Assembly: GCF_000383235.1 (NCBI RefSeq)
Contig: NZ_KB910932.1
Span: forward strand, 1-64,000
Direction: 5' to 3'
From: Bacillus sp. 123MFChir2
GTDB lineage: Bacteria > Bacillota > Bacilli > Bacillales > Bacillaceae_G
Length of the DNA: 64,000 nucleotides
The translations under genes and the position numbers were made by a program. The notes below the pieces were generated by a model that ran no database searches, was not told the origin of the DNA, and saw only the letters and a list, made by a program, of their open reading frames with translations. Positions 46,894 through 55,949 of the stretch are shown here, one piece after another (positions within the stretch are counted from its first letter, which is position 1; each line of letters begins with the position of its first letter).

Positions 46894-46909
46894 AGTGATA
46901 TATATCACT
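46894..46909. promoter_or_regulatory. Crp/Fnr-type operator (GTGA-N6-TCAC)
   Basis: A perfect 16-bp palindrome AGTGATATATATCACT, 67 bp before the Fe-S repair gene. A shorter GTGAAATTCAC palindrome precedes it. A Crp/Fnr regulator is encoded 1 kb downstream. Confidence 0.6.
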
Positions 46910-46975
46910 ACGTAAACTCAAATTTATTGATATTTTTAATCTAGATACAAAATTTAATTTTATGGAGGCATTCAT

Positions 46976-47683
46976 ATGGAACATGTATTTACTGAGACTT
47001 CTGTAATTGGTGATATTGTTACGAAATTCCCAAAAGCAAGCGACCTTTTTAAATCATATAGAATAGATTTTTGTTGTGGAGGTAACAGACCACTTATCGA
47101 TGCAATTCATGAGAGAAATTTATCGGTAGAAGAGGTTATTACAAAATTAAATACTCTTTATCATGAAACAAAAGCATTAAATGAATCAAAAATTGACTGG
47201 ACAATCGCCTCTTATAGTGAATTAATTAACTATATTGTGAATAAACATCATCGCTATTTAAATGAAGAATTGCCACAGTTAAGTCCATATGTGACAAAAG
47301 TATTCCGTGTTCATGGGTCAAAACAGCCTCATTTAGCTCAAATTCACAAGCTATTCAATGAACTAAAAACAGAATTAGAACAGCATATTATTAAAGAAGA
47401 AACAGAAGATTTCCCGTTGATTTTAGCATTTGAGCAAAATCCAACTGATGAAAATTATACAAAATTGCGCAAAGTGGTAGAACAACTGGAAAGTGAGCAT
47501 AGTCATGCTGGTGATATTATAAAAGAACTTCGTAACATTACGAATGACTTTACTCCTCCAGAAGGAGCTTGCGGTACTTATCGTCTTGTCTATCAACGAC
47601 TTGCATCTCTTGAATCCGATCTATTCCAGCATATTCATTTAGAAAATAATATTTTGTTCCCACGTGCAATTGCACAGGTTTAA
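46976..47683 (+). CDS. ric: Iron-sulfur cluster repair di-iron protein (ScdA/YtfE)
   Basis: A 235-residue RIC protein that restores Fe-S clusters damaged by nitric oxide or peroxide. The N-terminal ScdA_N domain has DFCCGG near residue 35. The hemerythrin-like domain supplies His/Glu ligands in NKHHRYL, HGSKQPHLAQIHKL, EQHIIKEE, ESEHSHAGDII and FQHIHLENNILFP. Start follows ATGGAGGC. The upstream palindrome and the downstream Fnr-like gene suggest control by oxygen or NO status. Confidence 0.93.
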   Translation: MEHVFTETSVIGDIVTKFPKASDLFKSYRIDFCCGGNRPLIDAIHERNLSVEEVITKLNTLYHETKALNESKIDWTIASYSELINYIVNKHHRYLNEELPQLSPYVTKVFRVHGSKQPHLAQIHKLFNELKTELEQHIIKEETEDFPLILAFEQNPTDENYTKLRKVVEQLESEHSHAGDIIKELRNITNDFTPPEGACGTYRLVYQRLASLESDLFQHIHLENNILFPRAIAQV

Positions 47684-47785
47684 TTACAAAAGGTGAGTCT
47701 ATAGATATCAAATTAAGGCTCAAAACCAACATTTTTGATCTTGAATAAACAAAAATTTCTTAAATAGATACCGCTTATACGTAAA

Positions 47786-47822
47786 AAATAGAACATAAGC
47801 ACTTTTTGCTCATGTTCTATTT
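47786..47822 (+). terminator. Terminator of the ric gene
   Basis: An 11-bp stem AAATAGAACAT / ATGTTCTATTT, followed by CTT. Confidence 0.7.
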
Positions 47823-47952
47823 CTTATGTATTTTTCTATTATTGATGAAAGTTTCACTTTATCAGTAATATGACTTTGATCACTGCTTTATTTTTAAAAA
47901 TGGTATAAATTAAATATAGAAATTTGTCTGGAATTATTAAGGAGTTGTATAT

Positions 47953-48651
47953 ATGAAAGCAAAAATGATAAAAAGGCATTTACAGGAAGTCACTCTCTTT
48001 AAAGAACTTTCAGAAGAAGAACTTCAGCCTATTGTAGATATTTCACAATTACGAACTTACAAGGAAAAATCATTTGTATTTATGCAAGGAGACGAACTTG
48101 ATCGCGTGTTTTTTATCCACTCCGGTAAAGTGAAAATTCAAAAAACAGATGCAACCGGAAAAGAACAAATTGTTTCTGTGCTTCAAGCTGGAGAAATGTT
48201 TCCTCACGCTGGCTTTTTCCAAAAAGGTAACTTCCCAGCACATGCTGAAATACTTGAGACTGCACAATTGATCGTTACTCCAATCGCTGACTTCGAGAAC
48301 ATTTTAATTCAGCATCCTGAATTATGTATTAAAATGTTTAAGGTTCTAGGAGAAAAAATTGTGGATCTTCAGAACAGATTAGAAGAACAAATTCTTCACG
48401 ATACTTACGAACAAATTATTATGTTATTGCTTCGTTTATGTAAGTCAAATGGTGTAGAAATGAATGGTACATATACTTTAACGACCCAGTTTACGAATCG
48501 GGAACTCGCCAATATGATTGGAACGTCAAGAGAAACGATTAGTCGCACTATTAATCAGTTAAAAAGAAAAAAATTAATTGCTGCTGATGAAAACGGTTGT
48601 TTCATTATTATTCCAGACGAATTAAAAGCAGAAATCTGTGACCCCTACTAA
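47953..48651 (+). CDS. Crp/Fnr-family transcriptional regulator
   Basis: A 232-residue regulator: cyclic-nucleotide-binding-like fold (about 10-125), dimer helix, then HTH_CRP (ELANMIGTSRETISRTINQL). The recognition helix has the ExxSR pattern that reads GTGA half-sites. No N-terminal Cys cluster for an FeS sensor is seen, so the signal is unclear. It resembles ArcR/NnrR-like members. It follows ric, which carries a matching palindrome. Start follows AAGGAGTTG. Confidence 0.9.
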   Translation: MKAKMIKRHLQEVTLFKELSEEELQPIVDISQLRTYKEKSFVFMQGDELDRVFFIHSGKVKIQKTDATGKEQIVSVLQAGEMFPHAGFFQKGNFPAHAEILETAQLIVTPIADFENILIQHPELCIKMFKVLGEKIVDLQNRLEEQILHDTYEQIIMLLLRLCKSNGVEMNGTYTLTTQFTNRELANMIGTSRETISRTINQLKRKKLIAADENGCFIIIPDELKAEICDPY

Positions 48652-48689
48652 AAACAAATTGTAACTACTCAGTCACTCTATGAAAAACC

Positions 48690-48860
48690 GATAGAAAAGC
48701 ATTTTTTTAAGTGGCCCTGAGGGACTGGCTATGTATAGTAGCGGTCAGGGCCTTTTCCTGCCACGCGCAAAGTTTGAAAACAAAGAAAGGCAGCGAAGTG
48801 TAGATTCATTTTGATCTTCATGGCAGCAATTATAGGGAAGCGTATTTTCGCTAGAATTAT
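48690..48860 (-). repeat. bcr-like interspersed repeat, copy 6 (diverged)
   Basis: Has the arm GGCCCTGA / TCAGGGCC, GCCACGCGCAAAGTTTGAAA and the CAGCAATTAT side shared with the family. Termini have drifted and no TIR is clear. It occupies most of the 332-bp gap after the Crp/Fnr gene, antisense to it. Confidence 0.65.
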
Positions 48861-48913
48861 ACTTCTTACTAAACTTCGAAATGAAATGTATGGTTGCGTA
48901 GTTACAACACATT

Positions 48914-48951
48914 AAAAAATGCTACCTCAAAATAAAGAAGTAGCATTTTTT
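48914..48951 (-). terminator. Terminator of the SelO gene
   Basis: A 12-bp perfect stem AAAAAATGCTAC / GTAGCATTTTTT, T run on the minus strand. Confidence 0.85.
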
Positions 48952-48983
48952 GTATGAATTGTAAACCATAATCAATGTTTTTA

Positions 48984-50456
48984 TCATGTACCACAATACG
49001 TTTGATAAGGACAGGATGATGGTTCAGGTAGCGCCGCATACTCCTCCTGTTCAGGGGTGTGTGCGTAAGGGTTTGAAAGGACATTCAGAAGGCGCTCCAT
49101 CACACTGTAATCCTCATGCTTCACAGCAGCTTCTAATGCTTCCTCTACCCTGTGATTCCGAGGGATTATCGCAGGATTATTTTTCCGCATCAATAAATGT
49201 GAAGAGTCTTTTGATTCTTCCTGTCTACCTAGTCTTTTCTGCCACCGTTCATGCCACTCGGCAAACTCTGGCGTTCCAAACAAGTCCACACCCTCTAGCT
49301 TATCAAAAGTTAACGCACAGAAGGTATTCGTATAGTCCGCGCGATACTTCTCCATAATAGTAAGGAGATCTTCAATAAGGGATTTATCCTGCGCTTCTTC
49401 GTTAAATATCCCTAATTTTGCTCTCATTCCAGCGAGCCAATTTGATTGATATAACTCATTAAAATTTAAAATTGCATTTTGAGCCATTTCCATTGATTTT
49501 GCATAATCACTATGCAATAGCGGTAATAATGTTTCAGCTAATCTTGCAAGATTCCATCCACCAATATATGGCTGATTTCCATAAGCATAACGCCCTTGTA
49601 TATCAATAGAGCTGAATACTGTTTCTGGATCATAAGTATCCATGAAAGCACAAGGACCGTAATCAATTGTTTCCCCGCTTATCGTCATATTATCAGTATT
49701 CATTACTCCGTGAATAAAACCAACTAGTTGCCATTTCGCAATCAACGAAGCTTGACGCTTAATTACTTCCTCAAGCAGGAAAAGATAGCGATTTTCTGCC
49801 GTCTCACCGCCGGGATAATGTCGCTGTAAAGTATAGTCAGCTAATATTTGGAGCTCTTCAACAGTCCCCCACTGAGCAGCATACTGAAAAGTGCCAACGC
49901 GCAGGTGACTTGCAGCGACACGAGTTAAAATTGCACCAGGTAGTTCCGTTTCACGAATGATTGACTCCCCGGTTGTCACCACCGCAAGACTACGGGTAGT
50001 AGCAATACCAAGCGCATGCATTGCTTCACTAATAATATATTCACGTAACATTGGTCCTAATGCCGCTCGTCCATCTCCTCTGCGGGAGTATGGCGTACGG
50101 CCAGAACCTTTCAGATGGATATCAAACCTTTCATCTAAAGGCGTTATTTGCTCGCCAAGTAGTAAAGCCCTGCCGTCACCTAACCTGTTAAAATGCCCGA
50201 ATTGATGCCCTGCATATGCTTGAGCAAGAGGCAACGCACCTTCTGGAATACTGTTTCCTGCAAATACCGCTACTCCCTCACCACCCTCTAACTCCTGAAT
50301 GTTCAATCCTAGAGATGTCGCTAATGGGTGATTGAGAATAGCCAATTTTGGTGCACGTACAGGAGTTGGACTCAAGCTAGAAAAAAACGATTTTGGTAGA
50401 CGGGCATAACTATTATCAAAGTTCCATCCTGCTTCTATTCTTTCTTTCTTCGTCAT
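48984..50456 (-). CDS. selO: SelO/YdiU-family protein adenylyltransferase
   Basis: A 490-residue pseudokinase that transfers AMP to protein hydroxyls, linked to redox homeostasis. Signatures are [20 protein letters not shown] (residues 79-98), [20 protein letters not shown] and [20 protein letters not shown] (the inverted-kinase metal-binding DYGP). Length is typical. Unlike E. coli SelO it ends PYQTYCGT, with a C-terminal Cys. Monocistronic. Confidence 0.93.
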   Translation of the reverse strand: MTKKERIEAGWNFDNSYARLPKSFFSSLSPTPVRAPKLAILNHPLATSLGLNIQELEGGEGVAVFAGNSIPEGALPLAQAYAGHQFGHFNRLGDGRALLLGEQITPLDERFDIHLKGSGRTPYSRRGDGRAALGPMLREYIISEAMHALGIATTRSLAVVTTGESIIRETELPGAILTRVAASHLRVGTFQYAAQWGTVEELQILADYTLQRHYPGGETAENRYLFLLEEVIKRQASLIAKWQLVGFIHGVMNTDNMTISGETIDYGPCAFMDTYDPETVFSSIDIQGRYAYGNQPYIGGWNLARLAETLLPLLHSDYAKSMEMAQNAILNFNELYQSNWLAGMRAKLGIFNEEAQDKSLIEDLLTIMEKYRADYTNTFCALTFDKLEGVDLFGTPEFAEWHERWQKRLGRQEESKDSSHLLMRKNNPAIIPRNHRVEEALEAAVKHEDYSVMERLLNVLSNPYAHTPEQEEYAALPEPSSCPYQTYCGT

Positions 50457-50704
50457 CGTATCACCGTCTCTTCTTTTATCTTTTTATATTAGACAAAATT
50501 CAAATGGAATGATAATTATGTATTTCTACACCAATACAAAGCAATCTCCTATAATGTCTACTTCTTCCATTTTATTATACCCTTTCTACAGAAATAAGGA
50601 GAAAACAAATCATGTTTTATTCTGCATTACCCTACTATATATAAATTTAAATAAGTTTATGTTTTTATAAATAGATTTGGATATTGAAGTACACCTCTAT
50701 AAAA
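50457..50704. other. Intergenic region
   Basis: SelO promoter region and spacer to the Nhe-like operon terminator. TATGTATTTCTACACC at 50517-50532 matches only part of a PlcR box. No gene seen. Confidence 0.35.
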
Positions 50705-50746
50705 AAAACATACAACCTTACCAACAATTACAAGGTTGTATGTTTT
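50705..50746 (-). terminator. Terminator of the Nhe-like operon
   Basis: A 15-bp stem AAAACATACAACCTT / AAGGTTGTATGTTTT with a T run on the minus strand, 20 bp after the last toxin gene. Confidence 0.9.
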
Positions 50747-50765
50747 TAATATTATTTACATGTAT

Positions 50766-51914
50766 TCAGGAGCAATCTGGTCCTATTTGTATATTCCCTC
50801 TTATTGGTTCTCCTATTTGTACAATTTCTTCATTTTGTGCAATCTTAGCACCTTCATATAATTTATCCGCATAATTTTTAAGGTCCTGCCAATTATCCTT
50901 CGCTGTATTCAGATCTGCTCTTATAATCTCATCAAACAGGTCTATACTAATATTGTTAACACTGTCAATCAATGATTTATATTTTTTCTCCACTGTCCCC
51001 CACCTAGTCTTTATATTTTCAAGAGAAGTAACAGCTGTACCAACTGTTGCAGCCATATGTTCCGTTTTATTTTTGGCATCAGTCAAAATAACTAATTCTG
51101 CCTCTGCTCCAGAAATTCTGGACTTTAATTGTTCTATTTCTTGTTGTGCAGATGCGATATTCTTGTCAGCAGTGACAATCAATGGTATACCAATTGGAGG
51201 CATAAATACAGATAAAGCTATATAGCCACCACGTTTATCATAGTTTTCTTTAATTGTATTATTACAATAATCGATTTGTTGTTTTAGAACCGGAATACCG
51301 GCGTTCGTACTTTCTAAAATATTCTCCAATTGATTGAAATCTTCTTTGAAATTTCTTGTATTTTCTGCCATTTCACCTTGGAACCTTTTCAAATTTTCTA
51401 ACAGTACATCTAATTCTTGACTATTTTTCAAAATACTATTATACAATTTTTCTAGTTCATATTTTAATTTCCCTGTATCTTTTTGATCTAGAGCAGTTAG
51501 TAAAAGATTATAACTTGCTTGAAACGTATCATTATAACTTACAATATTCTGATTCGCTCTCATAATATGAGGTTTTAAATCCCCTGACCAAAATCCGGCA
51601 TTCGCTTTTGCATCCCATTGATGCTTAATCATGTTTGCTCGTAAATCACCATTTATAGAACTTATTTTACTTAAATCTGTCTGTTGTTGTTGAAAGATTG
51701 TTTGGGCATATGAATCCATTGTAAGGATACTTGCCGCCATTTTCTCCATTACTTCTTTATAGTTATCAGGACCAAGAGAATAGCTCTTAATCTCTTCTTG
51801 TTGTTGGGACACAGTTTGTTCTGCTGCCAAAGTATGAAGTGGAATTACATTACTCGCTGCCATTCCCGTAATGATTGTTGACAAAATAATTTTCTTATAT
51901 AAATTCTTATTCAT
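50766..51914 (-). CDS. NheC-like enterotoxin component
   Basis: A 382-residue exported protein of the alpha-helical ClyA/Hbl/Nhe superfamily. A signal peptide (NLYKKIILSTIITGMAASNV) precedes the long helix bundle. NheC-type hallmarks are DLSKISSINGDLR, STNAGIPVL, GAEAELVILTDAKNKTEH and the final DLNTAKDNWQDLKNYADKLYEGA. The central hydrophobic tongue is short (GGYIALSVFMPPIGIPLIV). A tail of about 25 residues ending GPDCS extends beyond usual NheC. ATG 51914 follows AGTAGGTG. Third gene of the operon. Confidence 0.88.
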   Translation of the reverse strand: MNKNLYKKIILSTIITGMAASNVIPLHTLAAEQTVSQQQEEIKSYSLGPDNYKEVMEKMAASILTMDSYAQTIFQQQQTDLSKISSINGDLRANMIKHQWDAKANAGFWSGDLKPHIMRANQNIVSYNDTFQASYNLLLTALDQKDTGKLKYELEKLYNSILKNSQELDVLLENLKRFQGEMAENTRNFKEDFNQLENILESTNAGIPVLKQQIDYCNNTIKENYDKRGGYIALSVFMPPIGIPLIVTADKNIASAQQEIEQLKSRISGAEAELVILTDAKNKTEHMAATVGTAVTSLENIKTRWGTVEKKYKSLIDSVNNISIDLFDEIIRADLNTAKDNWQDLKNYADKLYEGAKIAQNEEIVQIGEPIRGNIQIGPDCS

Positions 51915-52083
51915 CTTTTTCACCTACTCTTTCACATGCATCACATATTTTATTAAATTCATAAGCTTCTATTCTTTACTTCAAATGAATTACGATTATT
52001 GCAAATAAAACAACATATTAAAATAGAGATTCTCGTACTTTCTTATTCTATAATCTTTATTAAGTTTCATAACTATGTAGGAA

Positions 52084-52111
52084 GTCTCCTGCTCAAACTT
52101 GAACAGGAGAC
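52084..52111 (-). promoter_or_regulatory. Stem-loop between the second and third toxin genes
   Basis: A 13-bp stem with one G-U pair (GTCTCCTGCTCAA / TTGAACAGGAGAC) and a 2-nt loop, no T run. Canonical nhe has a stem-loop at the same place, thought to reduce nheC expression. Confidence 0.7.
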
Positions 52112-52116
52112 TCAGT

Positions 52117-52305
52117 ATATATAGATGCAAATTGAAAAACTAACATAAAAACCTTTTCTTTTTCGGTGGGCGAGAGCAACTGGCCATGCATAGAGGCGGT
52201 CAGGACCTTTTCCTGCCACGTGCAAAGTTTAAAACAAAGATGGCCATGTTTTGTTCTGCATAGCAGCGACTTAGATGTTAAAAAGTCAACTTGTATTTAT
52301 ATATT
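52117..52305 (-). repeat. bcr-like interspersed repeat, copy 7 (inside the toxin operon)
   Basis: Nearly identical to copies 3 and 8 but lacks about 14 bp (the AGACAGCAAGTAGC segment). Ends TATATAGATGCAAATTG and CAACTTGTATTTATATA. It lies 41 bp after the nheB-like stop and 6 bp before the stem-loop, so it must be cotranscribed if the operon is. Confidence 0.85.
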
Positions 52306-52345
52306 ATATTTTCCATTACTTCGGCAATTTCTTGAAGTAATATTA

Positions 52346-53476
52346 TTATTTCAAGAAAGAAATCTCACTACTCTGAATATTTTCAGCATACTTTCTAATC
52401 TGCTCCCAATGATCCTTCGCTGTATCCAGATCTGCTGTTATATCCATAGCAAGGAATTCTGGGTCAACGGCTTTAGCACTCTTAATCAATGCGTCGTATT
52501 TGTTCCCCATTCCATCCCACGCAGTCTTTATATTTTCAAGAGAAACAATAGCTTTATCAATTGTATCTGTTAAATTTTTAATATCACTTTGCACTATCGT
52601 TAACCTAGCTGACTGTAGTTTCGCCATTGAAATACTTTGTGTTAGCTTTATAATTTCTTCTTGTGCCTTGATTATCTGCTGCTGCGATGAAACAACTCCG
52701 AATATCGAGCCTCCTAATCCAGCTGCACCAATAGGCGCAAAAGGTGAAAGAATTAAGTATACACTAAAAGCAGTTGCAACCGACGATCCAATATAAATTT
52801 TGTTATTTTCATCAATTAATGCTTTATTTGCTTCGATTTGTTGCTGAAACAGTGGAATTCCAGCTTCTTGACCAGTTAAAATATTTACGATATTTTCAGC
52901 ATTCCCTTTTAAATTTTGTGTATCTTTTTCTAATTTGCCGCGAAAGCTTTTCAAATCATCCACTAATTTGGTCACTTGATCTTTATTCTGTGAAATTTCA
53001 CCATTCAACTTTGTAAGCAAAGCTGTTAGTTTGACTGGATCATTTTTATATTGTAATAAATAACGAGAATAATTTTGGAATTTTGTATCATAACTGATAA
53101 TATTTTGATTCGTCGTAATTATTCCTGATTTCAAATTATTCAACCAGTATGTTGCATTTTCTCTAGTAAGATTTTGGTTGGCTTTAATGTCTGTTTTTAA
53201 ATTATCGTCAACTGAAGGTAAACCATCCAAATTAATATCTGCTTGTTTAAGTATAGTTAAAGCATACAGGTCCATTACCAACATATTGGATTTAGTGTCC
53301 CTCATCGCATGATCAAGCCCTGTTGGTCCAAGGTAATAACTAGGGTATTTAAGGTCTTGATTTGCATAAATAGGTGCTGGTTCCTCTGCCGAGGCATATG
53401 ATGGCATAATGCCACCCGCTACGATTGTTGCTATTAATGTAGATAAAGCCATTACTTTATAAGGTTTTTTCATCAC
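52346..53476 (-). CDS. NheB-like enterotoxin component
   Basis: A 376-residue exported pore-forming component. Signal peptide MKKPYKVMALSTLIATIVAG, then YYLGPTGLDHAM, VMDLYALTILKQADINL, TTNQNIISYDTKFQNY, GQEAGIPLFQQQI and a hydrophobic tongue (IGSSVATAFSVYLILSPFAP). The C-terminal LDTAKDHWEQIRKYAENI matches NheB. It is about 25 residues shorter than NheB (402), with the tongue reduced. GTG start 53476 after AAGGAGAG aligns with the NheB start. Second gene, 56 bp after the first. Confidence 0.9.
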   Translation of the reverse strand: MMKKPYKVMALSTLIATIVAGGIMPSYASAEEPAPIYANQDLKYPSYYLGPTGLDHAMRDTKSNMLVMDLYALTILKQADINLDGLPSVDDNLKTDIKANQNLTRENATYWLNNLKSGIITTNQNIISYDTKFQNYSRYLLQYKNDPVKLTALLTKLNGEISQNKDQVTKLVDDLKSFRGKLEKDTQNLKGNAENIVNILTGQEAGIPLFQQQIEANKALIDENNKIYIGSSVATAFSVYLILSPFAPIGAAGLGGSIFGVVSSQQQIIKAQEEIIKLTQSISMAKLQSARLTIVQSDIKNLTDTIDKAIVSLENIKTAWDGMGNKYDALIKSAKAVDPEFLAMDITADLDTAKDHWEQIRKYAENIQSSEISFLK

Positions 53477-53532
53477 ATTTTTCTCTCCTTACATTATATT
53501 ATTAAGAATTATTGTTCTTCATTCTACAAATT

Positions 53533-54693
53533 TCATCCTGTTACTTTTATTTTTGTAACACTCTCTTGATATTCCGTTGTTTGTTTTTTCAATTCATCCG
53601 TAAACTGTTTAAGCTCTTTTAATCGTGCTTGTAATGAATTAGAATCTATTTTCGCATCAGTATTAAGACTTGTCCCCGTTTCAATCATTATGTTATTAAA
53701 GGTGTCCCAACTACTTACTAGATTGTCAAAACTCTGAGTTTGCTTTTTAACTGTTCTTGTAAAGTTATTTAATTGCTGCTCAATAAGTGTCATTTGAGTT
53801 GCTTGCACTTCAATATTCGATAAATTTTGTACCAATTGAACTAGTTTCTGTTGCTTCTGAGCAATATCTTTATTCAGTTCTGTTACTTTATCATTTTTGA
53901 GTTGTCCATATTGGTTATAAATCGCTTCCAAATTAGACACGTCTACAGTTTTCTCCTTAACTCCGTCTTTCAAAATATTAATAACCGACTTTGTAATATT
54001 TAAAGAACCGTCTAGATTTTCTTTTGGTAGAGCTAGAAGTTTTTCAAAATCTTCTTGAATGCCTGCATTAAGTTGTCCCATTTCTGCTCTTAATTTTTCA
54101 ATGTCTCCGTCTGAACTCTTATAAGATTCAAACGCTCTGCTAACTTTACTAGAAAAATTATTACTATCTTCAACCAGTTCGTTTTTAAAATAATTTAAGT
54201 CTTCTGAATTTACCTTCATATTATACTGAATTTTTTGCACGTCACCTTGAAGTAAATTAAAAATACGTACAAATAATGCTTTTGCTTCCGAATCTTCATT
54301 CATTTTTCCAGCTAGTTCAACTAATTTATTGTAATAATTTGTAAATCTTATTCCGAAACTCTGTATGTCTTGATTTACAACGGATAATTTGTGGTTATTT
54401 ACATCCAGGCAGTCTCGAACATGGTTTCTTACAGTACCTTGATCAGTTGTTATTCCATATATAGTATTTACATCAAGATCTGGTTGCTGTAATATGATTA
54501 GCCCATATCCTTGAATTAATGGCGTCTGTGATCCTAATTTCGTAATCGAATTTGATAACCTATCCATAGCGGGTTCAAGTATACTACTTGGTTGTAAATA
54601 AGTTGTATTACTTTCTGCAAAAGTATTTACAGGTAAGAAACAACTTGTAGATACTGCTGTAACTAATAACCCTGCGACTAACGTTTTTTTCAT
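53533..54693 (-). CDS. NheA-like enterotoxin component
   Basis: A 386-residue protein, the usual NheA length. The signal peptide KKTLVAGLLVTAVSTSCFLP is nearly that of NheA. The body has LSNSITKLGSQTPLIQGYGL, ILQQPDL, FTNYYNKLVELAGKMNED and the helical C-terminus; from memory of NheA it seems well under half identical beyond the signal region. ATG 54693 follows TAGGAGG. It lacks an obvious long hydrophobic tongue, as expected of NheA, which joins the pore last. First gene of the operon. Confidence 0.9.
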   Translation of the reverse strand: MKKTLVAGLLVTAVSTSCFLPVNTFAESNTTYLQPSSILEPAMDRLSNSITKLGSQTPLIQGYGLIILQQPDLDVNTIYGITTDQGTVRNHVRDCLDVNNHKLSVVNQDIQSFGIRFTNYYNKLVELAGKMNEDSEAKALFVRIFNLLQGDVQKIQYNMKVNSEDLNYFKNELVEDSNNFSSKVSRAFESYKSSDGDIEKLRAEMGQLNAGIQEDFEKLLALPKENLDGSLNITKSVINILKDGVKEKTVDVSNLEAIYNQYGQLKNDKVTELNKDIAQKQQKLVQLVQNLSNIEVQATQMTLIEQQLNNFTRTVKKQTQSFDNLVSSWDTFNNIMIETGTSLNTDAKIDSNSLQARLKELKQFTDELKKQTTEYQESVTKIKVTG

Positions 54694-55225
54694 AGTAATT
54701 CCTCCTATCAATTGGTGTTTTCTGATAAAAGAGTTAGACTAATTTTTAAATGTTTGATTTTTATTTCTATGAAAACTAGTCTCGAAACTTTTTATCGTTA
54801 TAGTTTGTTACAAAGATGTTAATTGTGGGAATCTGATCACAGATTATAAATACTTGTACCTAATGCCCTACTATAGCCTTATTCCCTAAGAAGTCACATA
54901 AAAAATACGTCGAAGTTAGACCTTGCTTATGTATCTCATACAATGTAACGATCTTATGCCCTTATTAAAACATTATGTTTTTACCAAGTAAATCATAAAA
55001 TTTTGTTCATCGCCAAACAATAACCGAATATTCTCATAACATAATTTAAAAATAATTATATTAATAAAAATTTAGTAAACCTATTTATTATGGGAGTTAT
55101 TAATTTTCATTTGATATTTCTATTTAAAATTATAATTATTATAATTTAATAAAGGTTTTTATTTCCATAAAAATGTTTTTGATATAACAAAATACTATTC
55201 TATTTAAGCGTTCCCTATATTTGGG
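54694..55225. other. Long A+T-rich leader of the Nhe-like operon
   Basis: About 530 bp between a PlcR-like box and the first toxin start, with no coding sequence. A -10-like TAGTAT lies on the minus strand near 55192, about 28 bp after the box. Long leaders are typical of PlcR-controlled enterotoxin operons. Confidence 0.5.
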
Positions 55226-55241
55226 TATGTAAAATTGCATG
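55226..55241. promoter_or_regulatory. PlcR box-like palindrome (one mismatch)
   Basis: TATGTAAAATTGCATG against the PlcR consensus TATGNAN4TNCATA: every fixed position fits except the last A. On the minus strand it is correctly placed ahead of the toxin operon. 55242-55426 shows nothing else. Confidence 0.6.
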
Positions 55242-55426
55242 AAAATAGGGAGTAATTTGTACTGTAATAAGCTATTCTTTCACAGAATAATTATTTATAT
55301 TATTATTTTGAAAGCAACGAATATATAAACTTAGCACTAAAGGAACTAGCTTATTATGAAGAACCCTCTCACCATTTTGATAACCCGTTAATACAAAATA
55401 AAGCGAAACTATGAAAATACAAAAAA

Positions 55427-55464
55427 CCCCGAACCATAGACTTTTAAGCGTCCACGACTCGAGG
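55427..55464 (-). terminator. Terminator of the deoC-pdp-cdd operon
   Basis: A 15-bp stem, fully paired in RNA through five G-U wobbles, 8-nt loop, then TTTTTT on the minus strand, 53 bp after the cdd stop. Confidence 0.85.
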
Positions 55465-55516
55465 TATAGTTCAATTAGAAAAAAATTTCGTTTATAATTT
55501 TCAAATCATACAATAC

Positions 55517-55924
<408 letters not shown>

Positions 55925-55949
55925 TCAAAGTAAGTGTGATTATTAAGTA

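Noticed and set aside
50517-50532. PlcR box upstream of selO
   Set aside because: TATGTATTTCTACACC fails at two fixed positions at its end, and selO is not a known PlcR target.
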